A stretch of DNA of 64,000 bases from DATJGR01 sp963787045. Lineage in GTDB: Bacteria; Pseudomonadota; Gammaproteobacteria; Pseudomonadales; Azotimanducaceae. The position numbers and the translations under genes were made by a program. This document shows, in pieces, positions 1-10,321 of this stretch. Where the stretch lies: NCBI GenBank assembly GCA_963787045.1, contig CAWBBR010000020.1:1-64000 (forward strand), in the 5' to 3' direction. How positions within the stretch are numbered: the stretch's first letter is position 1; every line of letters begins with the position of its first letter. The notes beneath the pieces were generated by a model. It saw nothing but the letters and a program-made list of their open reading frames with translations, did not search any database and was not told the DNA's origin.

Positions 1-3000
1 GGGATGTCCATGACGAAGGAACGGTCGATCTTGACCGTGTCGATCGGAAAGCGCTTCAGATAGTTCAGCGACGAATAGCCGGTGCCGAAGTCGTCGATGG
101 CGATCTTGATGCCGAGTTCGTGCAGCCGCTCCACCGTGAAGGCGGCCGCTTCGGCGTCGTCCATCAACATCGTTTCGGTGATTTCGACTTCGAGCTGCGC
201 CGGATCGATGCCCGATTCGCGGACGCAACGTCGTACGGTGTTGACGAGATTCGGATCGCGGAACTGACGCGTCGAGATGTTCACCGCCACTTGAATCGGC
301 GCACCGGTCTGTGCGGTGAGATCGCGCGCGGCAATGCAAGCCTGTTGGATGACCCACGCGCCGATGCCGACGATGACGCCGGTTTCTTCGGCGACGCTGA
401 TGAACTTGTCCGGCGCGAGCAACCCTCGCTCCGGATGCTGCCAACGGATCAGCGCCTCTACGCCGGTGATGCGTTGGTCGACGAGCCGCACTTTCGGCTG
501 ATAGAACAGCTCGAACTCGTTCGACTCGAGCGCCTGACGCAGTTCGTTTTCGGTGCGCAAACGGCTCTGCGCCTTGGTGTTCATCTCCTCGGCGAAATAC
601 TGATAGTTGTTGCGGCCGCGCTCTTTCGCGCGATACATCGCGAGGTCCGCATTCTTGGTCAGGATGTTCGGGTGCACCGAATCGCTCGGGATGATCGTGA
701 TGCCGATGCTGGTGGTGACCACGAGGTGGTGTCCGGAAATCGTGATCGGTGCGCGCAGGCGCGCGAGAATTTTCTCGGCCACGGCGCCCGCGTCGCCGGG
801 CGAACTGATGTCGTACAGCAGAATCGTGAATTCGTCGCCGCCGGGACGCGCGACGGTGTCTTCCGCGCGTACGCAGTGGCTCAGGCGCCGCGCGACTTCG
901 CGCAGCAGTTCATCGCCGGCTTCGTGCCCCAACGTGTCGTTGACGCGCTTGAACTGATCGAGGTCGAGATACAGCAGCGCCGCGAACGTGCCGGTGCGTT
1001 GCGAGTGCGCAATCGCCTGTTCGAGCCGATCGCCGAACAGCCGGCGGTTGGCCAGATCGGTCAGCGTGTCGTAGAACGCCATGCGCTCCATCTGTTCGCG
1101 GTTGCGCTTCATCTCGGAGATGTCGGCGAGCTGCACGATGAAATACAGGGGCGATCCGGTTTCGGATCGCTGCAGCACCACGTGGAAGTTGGTCCAGATC
1201 TCCATGCTGTCTTTGCACAACATGCGACGCTCGGAACGGAAGACATTGCCGGAGCGGTACAGCAAGCGGTCGAACGTTTCCTTCAGACTGTGTCGTTCCG
1301 GCGCCGGCACGAGCCGGCTGATGTGGCTGCCGACCATCTCGGCTTCGGGATACGCCAGTGCTTTCACCGCGAAGTTGTTCGCCTGGAAGATGTAGCCGTC
1401 GGTGTCGGTCAGCAGCATGCCGATCGGCGCGTTCTCGAACGCACCGCGGAAACGCTCTTCGCTGACGCGCAGCTTCGCCTCGGTTTCGCGTTGAACGCGG
1501 TTGTCTTTCGCGATGCAGACGAGGCTCCGTTCGCCTTCGAGTTCGACGACCGTTGCGGAGACGAGCGCCGGGATCTGTTCGCCGCTCTTCGTGCGGAACG
1601 TCAACTCGAAGTTCTGCAGGCTGCCTTCCTTTACGACGAGTTCGGTCGAGCGCTTCAGTTGCTCGAGATCGTCGAAGACCGGCAGATCGTTGACGCGGTG
1701 TCCGACGATTTCTTCGTAGCTGAAGCCCGACGACGTCACAAAGGCGTCGTTGATGTCGAGAACACGGCTGTCGGCGAGGCCGATGATGACGATGCCGTCG
1801 GGGCTGCCGGTGAAGATCCGTGCGAACTTCTCTTCGCTCTCCTTCGAGCGCGGCTTCCGCCAGGCGGCGCTTCGTGATGTCGCGACCGATGCACAGCACG
1901 CACCAGTTCACCGTCGATTTCGAAGAAGCGCACCGAGATCTCGGTCTGCAGCACTTCGCCGTTTTTCGCGACGAGTTCGGTTTCGTAGTCGAGGCATTCG
2001 TACTGGGCTTCGAGTTCCGCCTGAACGCGCTCGCGATCGAGCGGATTGCCCCAGATGTTCAGGTCGGGCTCGCGTTTGCCGACGGCTTCTTCGCGCGTAT
2101 ATCCGAGCAGACGCGTGAAGCCGGTGTTGAAGTCGACGATGGTGCTGTCGGAATCGCGCAGGATCAGCACGGCGTCGGGGCTCGAATGGAAGATCGTCGA
2201 GAACTTCGATTCGGACAGCCGCAGTTGTTTCTCGGCCTTGACCTGGTCGGTGGTGATGCGCGCGGTGATGACGGTGCCGGATATGCCGGGCGCGTCGCCG
2301 AGCCCGGTGAACTGAACGTCGAGGTAGACCTCGGACAGCTGCAGGCGGATGTCGGTGAGACGGAACGTCTCGCGCGGCCGCGTACTCGTGCGAGCAAGCG
2401 CGCGCCCGAATTCGTTGCGATCGACGGAATGGATGAACGGCAACGGCTTCGCGCCGATCAGCGACGTGGCCGAGGCGCCGAACACTTCGTACGCTTTCGG
2501 GTTCGCGTAGCTGATGCGACCTTCGAGGTCGATCACCAGCGTGACTTCACCGGTGTTCTCGATGATGCCGCGGAAGCGCGATTCGCTGATCGCGAGGGCG
2601 CGTTGCGCGCGGCGTTGTTCGGTCAGGTCGAGCACCTGCAACACCGCGAAGCGCGCCGCACCCGACGGATCGCGCAGCATCCGCGCGTAGATCGATGCCC
2701 ACACCTTGCGCCCGTCGCGTCGCACGAAGTCGCGTTCGAAGCGGATGTGCGCGTCTTCCTGCGACATCAGTTCGTTGCGCTGGGTGCGGATCTCGTCCCA
2801 GATCTTTTCGTCGATCAGCTGATCGAGCCGGCTGCCCACCATGGGCTCGTCGCCTTTGCCGATCAGATCGATGAACGCCGCGTTCGCGTGCACGATCGTC
2901 GCGGTCGTATCGAGCAACGCCATTGCCGCCGGCGCGTGCGCAAACGCTTCGTGGATCTGCTCGATGGCGAGATTGCGATGGCGCGGATCCCAGATCAGCA

Positions 3001-3319
3001 GCGCAGCGCTCATCCAGTACAGGCTGGACCACAGCAGTTGGCTCGCCCCGACCTGCAGCAGCGATGCAGAGCTGTGCCATATCGCGGAATCGAACAGGGT
3101 CGGCAGCAGATGCGACAGCGTGGCGACGACCGCGCTGCCGATGACGAGGCCGCGGTGGGTGGTGCGGCTCGCGACCAGCATCGCGAACAGAAACAGCGAC
3201 GCGGCGATTTCGTGACCGGTAGTGAGGACAGAAACGGCGGCGCCGGCGAGCAGAGTGACCGTCGTCACCGCGGTCGCAACGGGCTGATCGAGTTGCCGCG
3301 GCGCTGCCAACGCGTCCAT
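1..3319 (-). CDS. Membrane-bound multi-PAS GGDEF/EAL protein, C-terminus cut by window edge
   Basis: Bifunctional-type cyclic-di-GMP signalling protein. The start at 3319 has an AAGGA ribosome site six bases upstream. The N-terminus (residues about 12-115) holds several hydrophobic helices, followed by at least five PAS modules, each introduced by a SESxF/SEExF-type linker. A GGDEF domain follows with an intact RPGGDEF active site (near 810-830), then an EAL domain with intact EALIRW (near 440-460) and DDFGTGYSSL (near 60-90). Both catalytic motifs look competent, so it could make or break c-di-GMP. The protein continues past position 1. Two frameshifts, near 1905 and 1855, break the reading frame inside the PAS region although the PAS sequence continues across them; probable sequencing indels. 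Confidence 0.9.
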
Positions 3320-3399
3320 TGTGCGTCCTTAGGGGAGTTCCGTTATCCTTGCGCCACCCTTGCTCGCGTTGGCTCGCGAAACACCGGTCGGCAGAGTCC

Positions 3400-3807
3400 A
3401 TGAACTTCGAATTGACGGTATCGGTTCACGGTCAGGGACTCTATGAAGTCACGCACAAAGTGGCCGAAAGGGTACGCGAATCGCGGATAACCGACGGTCT
3501 CGCAACGGTTTTCATCCGTCACACGTCCGCCAGCCTGATCATCCAGGAGAACGCCGATCCGGCCGTCCGTGCCGATCTCGAGCGATGGCTCGATCGGCTG
3601 GTTCCCGAACTCGATCCGCTCTACACGCACACCGCCGAGGGCGCCGACGACATGCCGGCGCACATCAAAGGTGCGCTGACCGCGGTGAGTCTGTCGGTGC
3701 CGATCATCGACAGCTCACTCGCGCTTGGCGTGTGGCAGGGCATCTTTCTGTGGGAGCACCGACATCATCGCGGCGAGCGCCGGTTGATCGTCAACGTGCT
3801 GAGCTAG
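3400..3807 (+). CDS. yjbQ: YjbQ/UPF0047 family protein
   Basis: A 135-residue single-domain protein of the YjbQ (UPF0047, secondary thiamine-phosphate synthase) family. Visible family hallmarks are TVFIRHTSASLIIQENADP near residue 45 and the C-terminal GTWQGIFLWEHRHHRGER-like stretch (here GVWQGIFLWEHRHHRG), whose His and Glu residues form the family's metal/anion site. Length matches the family (130-140 aa). The reading frame stays open upstream to 3319, but homology begins at the ATG at 3400, so that start is used. It diverges from the PAS/GGDEF/EAL gene. Some members can complement thiE mutants weakly; the physiological role is unsettled. Confidence 0.93.
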   Translation: MNFELTVSVHGQGLYEVTHKVAERVRESRITDGLATVFIRHTSASLIIQENADPAVRADLERWLDRLVPELDPLYTHTAEGADDMPAHIKGALTAVSLSVPIIDSSLALGVWQGIFLWEHRHHRGERRLIVNVLS

Positions 3808-3972
3808 GGTGTCTGCCCAGCATCGCGAATTTGGGTCGGCTCCGGCGGGCTGGAGATCAGACTGCCCATCGGAGCCTCACCAACGAGCCGCAGTTCTTGG
3901 GAGGAGGTGCGATTCAGTGGCTGCGGACCACTTTATCGAATCTCGGATGACATTTCCGCATTTTTTCCAATC

Positions 3973-3988
3973 AATTTCGAAATTATTT
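3973..3988. repeat. AT-rich palindrome copy 1 (AATTTCGAAATT core)
   Basis: A perfect 12-base palindrome AATTTCGAAATT (3973-3984) sits in a short AT-rich island in GC-rich DNA. The 16 bases 3973-3988 recur in inverted orientation at 7289-7304, so the two copies bracket the TonB receptor gene. Function unknown; either a regulator site or coincidental AT-island sequence. Confidence 0.5.
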
Positions 3989-3998
3989 TACTACTTCG

Positions 3999-4024
3999 AA
4001 AAAAGAAGGGGGCCGAAGCCCCCT
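3999..4024 (-). terminator. Rho-independent terminator of the TonB receptor gene
   Basis: Read on the minus strand: a six-pair GC stem GGGGGC-TTCG-GCCCCC (4023-4008) with a stable TTCG tetraloop, followed immediately by TTCTTTTTT (4007-3999). It lies about a dozen bases after the receptor stop codon at 4036. Textbook intrinsic terminator. Confidence 0.92.
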
Positions 4025-4035
4025 GTTCGAAGCGT

Positions 4036-7000
4036 CTAACGGATTGTTGTTATTTCAACAGCACCGAACTTGAAGTCGACCGAAATTCCCAACTGTTGCG
4101 GAATCGTGTTCGCGCCCGAACGGCGGAAGTTCGACGTCTTCGGTCGAGCCGTAGTGGTCGACCTGACGAATGCCGATCTCGTTGAAGACGTTGTCGGCGA
4201 ACGCCGCCACGGTCCATGCGGTGCTCGGCGAGATCCAGGTGGCGCGCAGGTCGGTCCGCTGGTACGACGGCGCAGCGTCTTCCTTGGACTCGAACGCCGA
4301 GAAGTACACCTGATCGATCCAGCTCCAGTTGGCGAGGAACGTGATCGTGACCGCGGTCGGCCATCTGCAGCGTGTACTGCGCGTAGATGCCGCCCTTCAT
4401 CTCCGGCACCTGCAGCATCTGCTTGCCGTTGAGATCGATCGGGATGTTCAGCGGATTGAACAACGACGGCGGCCGGTTCGGATCGTTCGGATCGTTGACG
4501 ACGAAGTTGTCGGTGTACTCGCTGTGCGTGTAGCTGAAGTTCGCACCCAGCGTGAGGTTGTCGGTGATCAGCCAGTCGAGGTCGGTGTCCCAACCGATGA
4601 TCTGCGCCGACGGTACCGAGAACACGCTGGTCGAGGTGTTGGCCGGGTTGAACGCCGACGGACCCGTACCGAAGGTCTCGACGTTCTTGTAGTCGTAGTA
4701 GTAGACCGCCGAGTTCAACTGCATGGTGCCGTCGCGCAGCGTGCCTTTGTAGCCCAACTCGTACGAGATCAGGCTCTCGGTCTTGAACTGTCGCGTTCGG
4801 CGCTGAAGAACACCAGGTTGAAGCCGCCGGCGCGTGAACCCTTCGTCGCCGAGAGGTAGATCAGGTCGTTGTCGGTCGGCGTGAAGTCGAGGTTGACCCG
4901 CCACGTGATGTCGTCGTCCTTGCGCTCTTCCTGCACGCCACAGGCCGATGCTGTCGGAACACCGATGCGACCAGTAGGCGTTGCGGATTCAGGATCGTGC
5001 CGTCCGGCGCCGAGATAGCCGAACGCCTGGTTGACTCGCCGCGAGGCGACGACGCGCCGCCGCCGCCGCGCGAAACCCAACGGAGCGATCGTGTCTTCGT
5101 TGTAGAAGCCAGCGTTCTCTTCACCGTCCAACTGGTCGCGCGCCCAGCGTCCGCCGAGCGTCAACGCCCAATGCTCGTTGAACGTGTACACACCTTGCGT
5201 GTAGGCCGCGTACGAGTTCCGCTCGGATGCGCGTCTGATACTGAAGATTCGATCGCTGAGACGAACGGATTCTGGTGCGCAACGTGGCGTGTTCTCCAGC
5301 CCTGCCAACTGCCGAAGCAGAAGGCCGAATGTCGACGTCGAAGGTGCCGCGGAGACAGTGGACCCGAACGAGCAGCGGGTGGCGCAGCCCGTTCATTGCA
5401 ATCGTTGGCCGTAGCTACTTCGCGGTGCTCAGCAGTCTGCATCTGCGGCAACGAGTCCAGGAAGCGCCAGGCCGGATCTGACCGCGCCATACGGAATCGG
5501 ATTTGCAGCCGTGTTCCGAACGCAGGATTCGCATACCGCGACGAGCACGGTTGGTTCAGCGTGACAGAGGCTGTCGTAGAAGTCGCCGCGCTGCGTGATC
5601 TTCGAGTCGTAGTAGAACAAGCCCGTCGTGATCGAGAGCTTGTCGGAGACGTCGGTGAACGCCTGCAGCTCGTGCGACGTGTACTCCGCTTCCTGACTCA
5701 CGTAGAACTGGTTGTCGAAGACGTCGCTGCTGGTCAGATCGACGTCGGTGTTGCGATCGTAGAAGAACGACGAGTAACCGAAGATGTACTTCACCGTCAT
5801 CTTGTCGTTGACCTGCACGACAGTCTCCGACGTGCCGGCGTGCTGGTCGAAGCCTTCGTTCTGCAGACCGTTGGTATCGGTCTTCAGATCGTTGCCCTTC
5901 AGGTTGTCGAAACCGATCATCTTCAGCTTCGACGGATTCGCGCCGAACGCATAGTTCGGGTGGTTGGTCGTACCGCTGCCGTTGTCGCCCGCGTCGACAC
6001 CGGGCACCGCACGTGCTGCGCGGTGACGATCGCTGCCGTCAGTCGGGTTCGTGAACTGGAACGTCTGGCATGCCCGGCAACCGTGCAACCGACACCACCT
6101 CGGACACCCGGCGACAGCGAGCGGCCGGCGGTGCGGCGTGAACTGGTTCGGCGACACGGGATCGTTCGGATCGACGCCCGATAACCAAACGACGTAGGTG
6201 CGTCGTATCGCGCGCGTTCTTTTGGTCGTCGCCGTTCTCCGAGAATGTGACGATACCGGCCGCGTCGGCGCCGCCCATCCGGCGACGCAGGCTGCGGTCG
6301 TTACCGCGGATCATACCAGCGTGATGTCGTCGTTCGGCGTCCACTGCAACGCCAGCGCATAGTTTTCGTCGCCGAAGTTGTCCGGATCCTGGTTGCCGGA
6401 CAGATCCTTGATCGCAGCCATCGCGCACCCGCTTCACGCCGGTCAGCCGCGCATCGAGAATGCCGTCGATGATCGGACCCGACAGCATGCCGTACTCTTC
6501 CTGCAGCCCGTCGCTGCCGGTGATCACCTTCGCTTCGCCTTCGAATTCGTTGGTCGGCTTCTTGTTGATGAAGTTCACCGCACCGCCGATCGCGTTGCGG
6601 CCGTACAACGTGCCCTGCGGTCCGCGCAGTACTTCGACCCGCTCGATGTCGAACAGACCGCCTTCGCTCGAGGCGATACCGAAGTCTTCCGAGTAGACGC
6701 TGTTCGAGTAGGTTGCGATGCCGGGGTCACCGCCGAGGTTCCGGAAGTTCCGGCCGATGCCGCGGATCGCCATGTCGTACGGCTGGATCACCGCCGCCGG
6801 AATCATGTTCTGCAGGTCTTCCGCGTTGCGGATACCGAAGTCTTCGAGCATCTGACCGGTGAACGCCGTGATCGAAATCGACGTGTCGCTGATGCTCGCT
6901 TCCTTACGTTCGGCCGTCACCACGACCTCTTCGATCTGGCGGCGATCCGCCGTCTTGGTGTCAGCGGCAGCCTCTTCGGCGAACGCCGACTGCGCCGTGA

Positions 7001-7115
7001 ACGCGGACAGCAGTGCAACGGACAGTCCGTACGCAGCTACCCGGTTGATTCTCCCCTCGCAATGAAACCCACCCGCACGGCGTTGCACGCCGATTGGCAT
7101 AGAGCGAATTGACAT
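4036..7115 (-). CDS. TonB-dependent outer-membrane receptor (multiply frameshifted)
   Basis: Outer-membrane beta-barrel receptor for TonB-energised uptake; the substrate cannot be told from sequence. The ATG at 7115 has a GGGGAG ribosome site. A signal peptide (hydrophobic LSVALLSAFTAQSAFA) is followed by the TonB-box-like EEVVVTAERKE, then the plug domain with VEVLRGPQGTLYGRNAIGGAVNF. Barrel strands are recognisable to the end, including YFSAFESKED and ADNVFNEIG. The protein is spread over three frames, with shifts near 6420, 6290, 6180, 6030, 5560, 5270, 4950, 4800, 4350 and 4140, so either sequence errors are concentrated here or the gene is genuinely decaying. The last frame ends at 4036; a shift would end it at 4050. 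The adjacent GntR regulator is the obvious candidate controller. Confidence 0.88.
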
Positions 7116-7121
7116 TGATAA

Positions 7122-7153
7122 CTCCCCATTGATTGAAACCTACGTCTAGGTTT
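7122..7153 (-). promoter_or_regulatory. Dyad AAACCTA-4-TAGGTTT upstream of the TonB receptor start
   Basis: A perfect seven-base inverted repeat (7136-7142 and 7147-7153, spacer CGTC) lies nine bases upstream of the receptor's GGGGAG ribosome site (7127-7122). Its place in the 5' untranslated region between the receptor and the divergent GntR gene suits an operator. As RNA it could also form a small hairpin next to the ribosome site. Confidence 0.5.
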
Positions 7154-7288
7154 GATCTGCGCTACCATGGTGCGTCGTTACGCTATCGGTCCCGCAGTCG
7201 CCGCTGACGTAGAAATTCGTTTCCCCGTGGTCTTTCCCTGAAAAAGGGAGAGCCCGGCTAGAAGATACACGCTCTATTCGGAGTTTTG

Positions 7289-7304
7289 AAATAATTTCGA
7301 AATT
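7289..7304. repeat. AT-rich palindrome copy 2, inverted relative to copy 1
   Basis: Contains the same AATTTCGAAATT palindrome (7293-7304), with four further identical bases on one side, as the copy at 3973-3988 in opposite orientation. It lies just upstream of the GGAGG sequence that precedes the GntR regulator, so it could be an autoregulatory site. Confidence 0.5.
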
Positions 7305-7368
7305 CTCTGGAGGCGACGAAATTAACACTGCGAATTCTCGATCTTCAGGTCATGAGCCGACTCTTGCG

Positions 7369-8007
7369 TTGTCGGTCTTCCATCGAATCCGTTCCGACGT
7401 TCTAAACGGTCATCTGAAACCCGGTTCGAGGCTGGCGATGGCAGAGCTGCGCCAGCGCTACGCGATCGGCTTGAGTCCGTTACGCGAAGCCTTGTCGAGG
7501 CTGGTGGGCGAGGGGTTGGTCATTGCCGAGGGGCAGCGCGGTTTTCGGGTCGCGCCGTTCAGTCCCGAAGACGTCGACGACCTCATTTTCGTCTGGCAGA
7601 CCATCGTGGAAGGGACGTTGCGCGCGGCGATGGCGCGTCGCGACGAACATTCCGAGGCAGCGATCGTCGCCGCGTTTCATGTGCTCGAGCGCCGGATCGG
7701 CTGCGCCGTATCCGAAGATCCTGCGGAGCGCGACTCCTATGAGGAAGCGCATCGCGCGTTCTATCTGGCGCTCACGGCCGGTGCGGCGTCACCGCGCTCG
7801 GCTTACATCCAGGACGTCCTCTATGACCAGGCGCGACGGTATCGCTTGTTGATGCATCGCGATCAGCCGGAACCGAAGGAAGCGCTCGAAGGCTATCGGA
7901 CGTTGATGCACCTCGTGTTGACGAGCCAGACCGAAGCGGCGGTTGCGAAGATACGCGAGGACCTGGCCGTATGGCGCGACGGAGTGACGCGTCGGGCAGG
8001 TTGGTAG
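7369..8007 (+). CDS. GntR family transcriptional regulator, FCD type
   Basis: About 212 residues: an N-terminal winged helix-turn-helix (IRSDVLNGHLKPGSRL, then LSPLREALSRLVGEGLV) and a C-terminal all-helical FCD ligand domain with metal-ligand candidates including EAHRAFYLAL. It diverges from the TonB receptor and probably controls it and itself in response to a small organic acid (family knowledge; ligand unknown). The start is uncertain. The TTG at 7369 lacks a good ribosome site. The only strong one, GGAGG at 7309-7313, precedes an in-frame ATT at 7321. A single missing base after 7365 would instead connect to the ATG at 7352, giving MSRLLALSVF. Confidence 0.87.
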   Translation: MSVFHRIRSDVLNGHLKPGSRLAMAELRQRYAIGLSPLREALSRLVGEGLVIAEGQRGFRVAPFSPEDVDDLIFVWQTIVEGTLRAAMARRDEHSEAAIVAAFHVLERRIGCAVSEDPAERDSYEEAHRAFYLALTAGAASPRSAYIQDVLYDQARRYRLLMHRDQPEPKEALEGYRTLMHLVLTSQTEAAVAKIREDLAVWRDGVTRRAGW

Positions 8008-8102
8008 CAACCGCCGCGGATCGTCCGTGAGATTCGCCAACGGGCCCCTGAAGGGGCGGAGATTTCGAGGGTGAACGACTCGGGCCGCGTCGATCCGCGC
8101 CG

Positions 8103-8498
8103 CTAAGTGAGTTTCTCGCGTTGCGAATCCGCCCATCGGCGGTGGCCCACCGGATCGAGAATCATCGAACAGAAGTACAGCAGCATCTGCCGGTGAGTCG
8201 TCGTGAGGTGACATCTGTCCATCGCCAGCTCGCCGGCCTTGCTGTTGATGAAGCGGAAACACTCGGTCAACGTCTCGCCGCGCCCCAGTACCGGTTCGAT
8301 CGACTGATTCAGGAAATCGTGCAGGGGTTCCATGTCTTCATCGGTCAGACCCGCGTCGGCCGGGTCGAGCACGATGTTCGCCCACAATGTGGCGATGTTG
8401 ACGCGGAACAGGTCTTTGTCGACGAAGCTGCCGGCTACGCCGCACCGACGCTCGATCTCGCGAAGTACCGGTGCGAATCGATCGTCGAAATCGCTCAC
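8103..8498 (-). CDS. Hypothetical protein, 131 aa
   Basis: I do not recognise a family. Starts with GTG at 8498, five bases after the stop of the upstream ferritin-like gene, so the two are probably one transcript. Predicted mostly helical and soluble, acidic, with no signal peptide or membrane segment. Several Cys and His residues (RRCGVAG, DRCHLTTTH, YFCSMI) could bind metal, which would fit the ferritin-like neighbour, but no known motif is visible. It ends before a convergent GntR gene. Confidence 0.65.
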   Translation of the reverse strand: MSDFDDRFAPVLREIERRCGVAGSFVDKDLFRVNIATLWANIVLDPADAGLTDEDMEPLHDFLNQSIEPVLGRGETLTECFRFINSKAGELAMDRCHLTTTHRQMLLYFCSMILDPVGHRRWADSQREKLT

Positions 8499-8502
8499 CG
8501 GC

Positions 8503-9043
8503 TCAACGCCTCTTCTGGCGAAGCACTTTGAGTTCTTCGATGGTTTTCGTCAGTCGCTCCAGCCGTTCGGAGATCTGCGCGAGGCCGGCGTCGTCGACCG
8601 AAGTCGCTTTGACGCGTTCGTACTGCGCCTCGAGCCGTCGACGCGTGTCGCGTTCTTCCGCGATGAAGCGTCCGAGCAGCTTGCCGGTGCAGCGGATCGA
8701 TGGTCGTGTCGGCGAAGATCCCGCCGAGACCTTCGTCGCCGCGCTCGCGGCCGTACCCGAACACCGACTCGAACTTCTCGGCGTCCGAAACGTCCGAGCG
8801 CAGCGTCTGCAGGCGCGTCTCGAAATCTTCGGCCGGCTTTTCGAGAACGCTATAGCCGAGCTCACAGAGGCGCTTCGTGAACACCGCCGCGTGCTCGCAC
8901 TCGCGGATTGCGACCACGTTCAGCGTGTTGGCGAGTTCCGCGTCGCGCGTGGCTTTCGCCCACGCGTCGAACAGCGCGTGGCCGCGCGCTTCGCCCACCG
9001 CGATGGCGTTGAGGACTTTGAGATAGCTCGGCTTGTCGGACAT
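8503..9043 (-). CDS. Ferritin-like/rubrerythrin-like helical protein (one frameshift)
   Basis: About 180 residues. The N-terminal half has the pattern of a four-helix ferritin-like fold: AIAVGEARGHALFDAWAKA in one helix and VVAIRECEHAAVFTKRL in another, giving E..H pairs typical of di-iron or degenerate ferritin-like sites. The C-terminal half (RDTRRRLEAQYERVKAT, LAQISERLERLTKTIEELKVL) is a predicted coiled coil. A frameshift near 8697 joins the two halves, which are in adjacent frames; both are strongly coding. The start at 9043 gives the natural MSDKPSYLKVLNAI. It is transcribed with the 131-aa gene downstream. Exact function unknown; di-iron oxidase, stress or storage roles are possible. 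Confidence 0.72.
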
Positions 9044-9183
9044 CGCGGCACATCGTCGTTCGTGGGTACGCAGGTATGTTAGCGGCGCGGTCCTCCTCCG
9101 CAAGTCGCACGACGGCGTCCGCGTTTGCATTGGCAAAATGGCGCCGCTAACGTAGCCCGGGCTTTTAGTGCAAGGCGCCGCAG

Positions 9184-10321
9184 GTGGAAGGTCTTCGATT
9201 CGACAACATCAGCCTTCCGCCTCAGGCGGAGGCACTGCGCGGTGACGTGCGCGCGTTCCTGCGCACGAGTCAACCGAGCGCATCGCTACCGGACTCCGAT
9301 TTCAACCACGGCCACGACGCTGCGTTCTCGGCTGCGCTCGGCAAGCGCGGCTGGATCGGCATGACATGGCCGCGCCGATACGGCGGCGGCGAACGCACGT
9401 TTTTCGAACGCTACGTCGTCACCGAGGAACTGCTCGCCGCCGGCGCGCCGGTCAGTGCGCACTGGATCGCGGACCGGCAGAGCGGTCCGCTGTTGCTGCG
9501 CTACGGCACCGAGGCGCAGCGGGAACGATTTCTACCGCCGATCACGCGCGGCGAAAGCTACTTTTCGATCGGCATGAGCGAGCCGGATTCGGGTTCGGAC
9601 CTGGCCTCGGTGCGCACCAGCGCACGCAAGGTCGACGGCGGGTACGTCGTGAACGGCACCAAAGTGTGGACCACCGACGCACACCGCAACCATTTCATCA
9701 TCGCGCTCGTGCGCACCGACGCGCCGGGACAGAGCCGGCACGAGGGTCTCACCCAATTCATCATCGATCTGCACGGCGACGGCGTGTCAGGTCAGGCCGA
9801 TCCGCAACATGGCGGGCGACGAGGATTTCAACGAAGTCGTGTTCACCGACTGCTTCGTGCCCGACGATCAGCTCGTCGGCCGCGCCGGCAACGGCTGGGA
9901 GCAGGTGACCAGCGAACTGTCGTACGAGCGCAGCGGCCCGGAGCGGTTCCTGTCGGCGTTCCGCGTGCTCGTCGAATTCGTGCGGGTCGCGGGACCGTCT
10001 CCGACCGATCATCAGGCGGCGGTCATCGGCCGCCTCGCCGCCCATCTCATGACGTTGCGCCAGATGTCGATCTCCGTTGCCGGCATGCTGCAGGCAGGTG
10101 CGAGCCCTGCCGTCGAAGCGGCGCTCGTCAAAGCGCTCGGCAACGATTTCGAGAAGGAACTGCCGGAAATCGCGCGCCTCGCCGCGCCGCACGCCGACTT
10201 CGACAACCGATTTCGCGCGACGCTCGCGCAAACGCTGTTGCACATGCCGGCCTTCACGATCCGCGGCGGTACGCGCGAAATCCTGCGCGGCGTCATTGCT
10301 CGCGGACTGGGGTTGCGTTGA
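9184..10321 (+). CDS. Acyl-CoA dehydrogenase, subunit 1 of an adjacent pair (one frameshift)
   Basis: FAD-dependent acyl-CoA dehydrogenase oxidising an acyl-CoA to the 2-enoyl-CoA. Visible family landmarks are WPRRYGGG, the FAD-contacting block YFSIGMSEPDSGSDLASVRT, NGTKVWTTDAH, and the C-terminal FTIRGGTREILRGVIARGLGL. A GTG at 9184 starts it. A frameshift near 9790 separates the N-terminal 200 residues from the rest (MAGDEDFNEVVFTDCFVPDDQL resumes the beta-domain). It ends in a TGATG overlap with the next dehydrogenase, indicating translational coupling. Paired genes of this kind often make alpha2beta2 enzymes acting on bulky substrates such as steroid side-chain CoAs (family knowledge; substrate here not shown). 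Confidence 0.9.

Noticed and set aside
120..1877. A 585-codon open frame on the + strand opposite the GGDEF/EAL gene
   Set aside because: Codon-shadow of a GC-rich gene: the minus strand encodes clear PAS, GGDEF and EAL motifs, the plus-strand translation is Arg/Val/Ala-rich with no family.
4036..7115. Calling the TonB receptor a pseudogene
   Set aside because: Essential and well conserved genes in the same window carry the same type of indel, so sequencing error is the simpler explanation.
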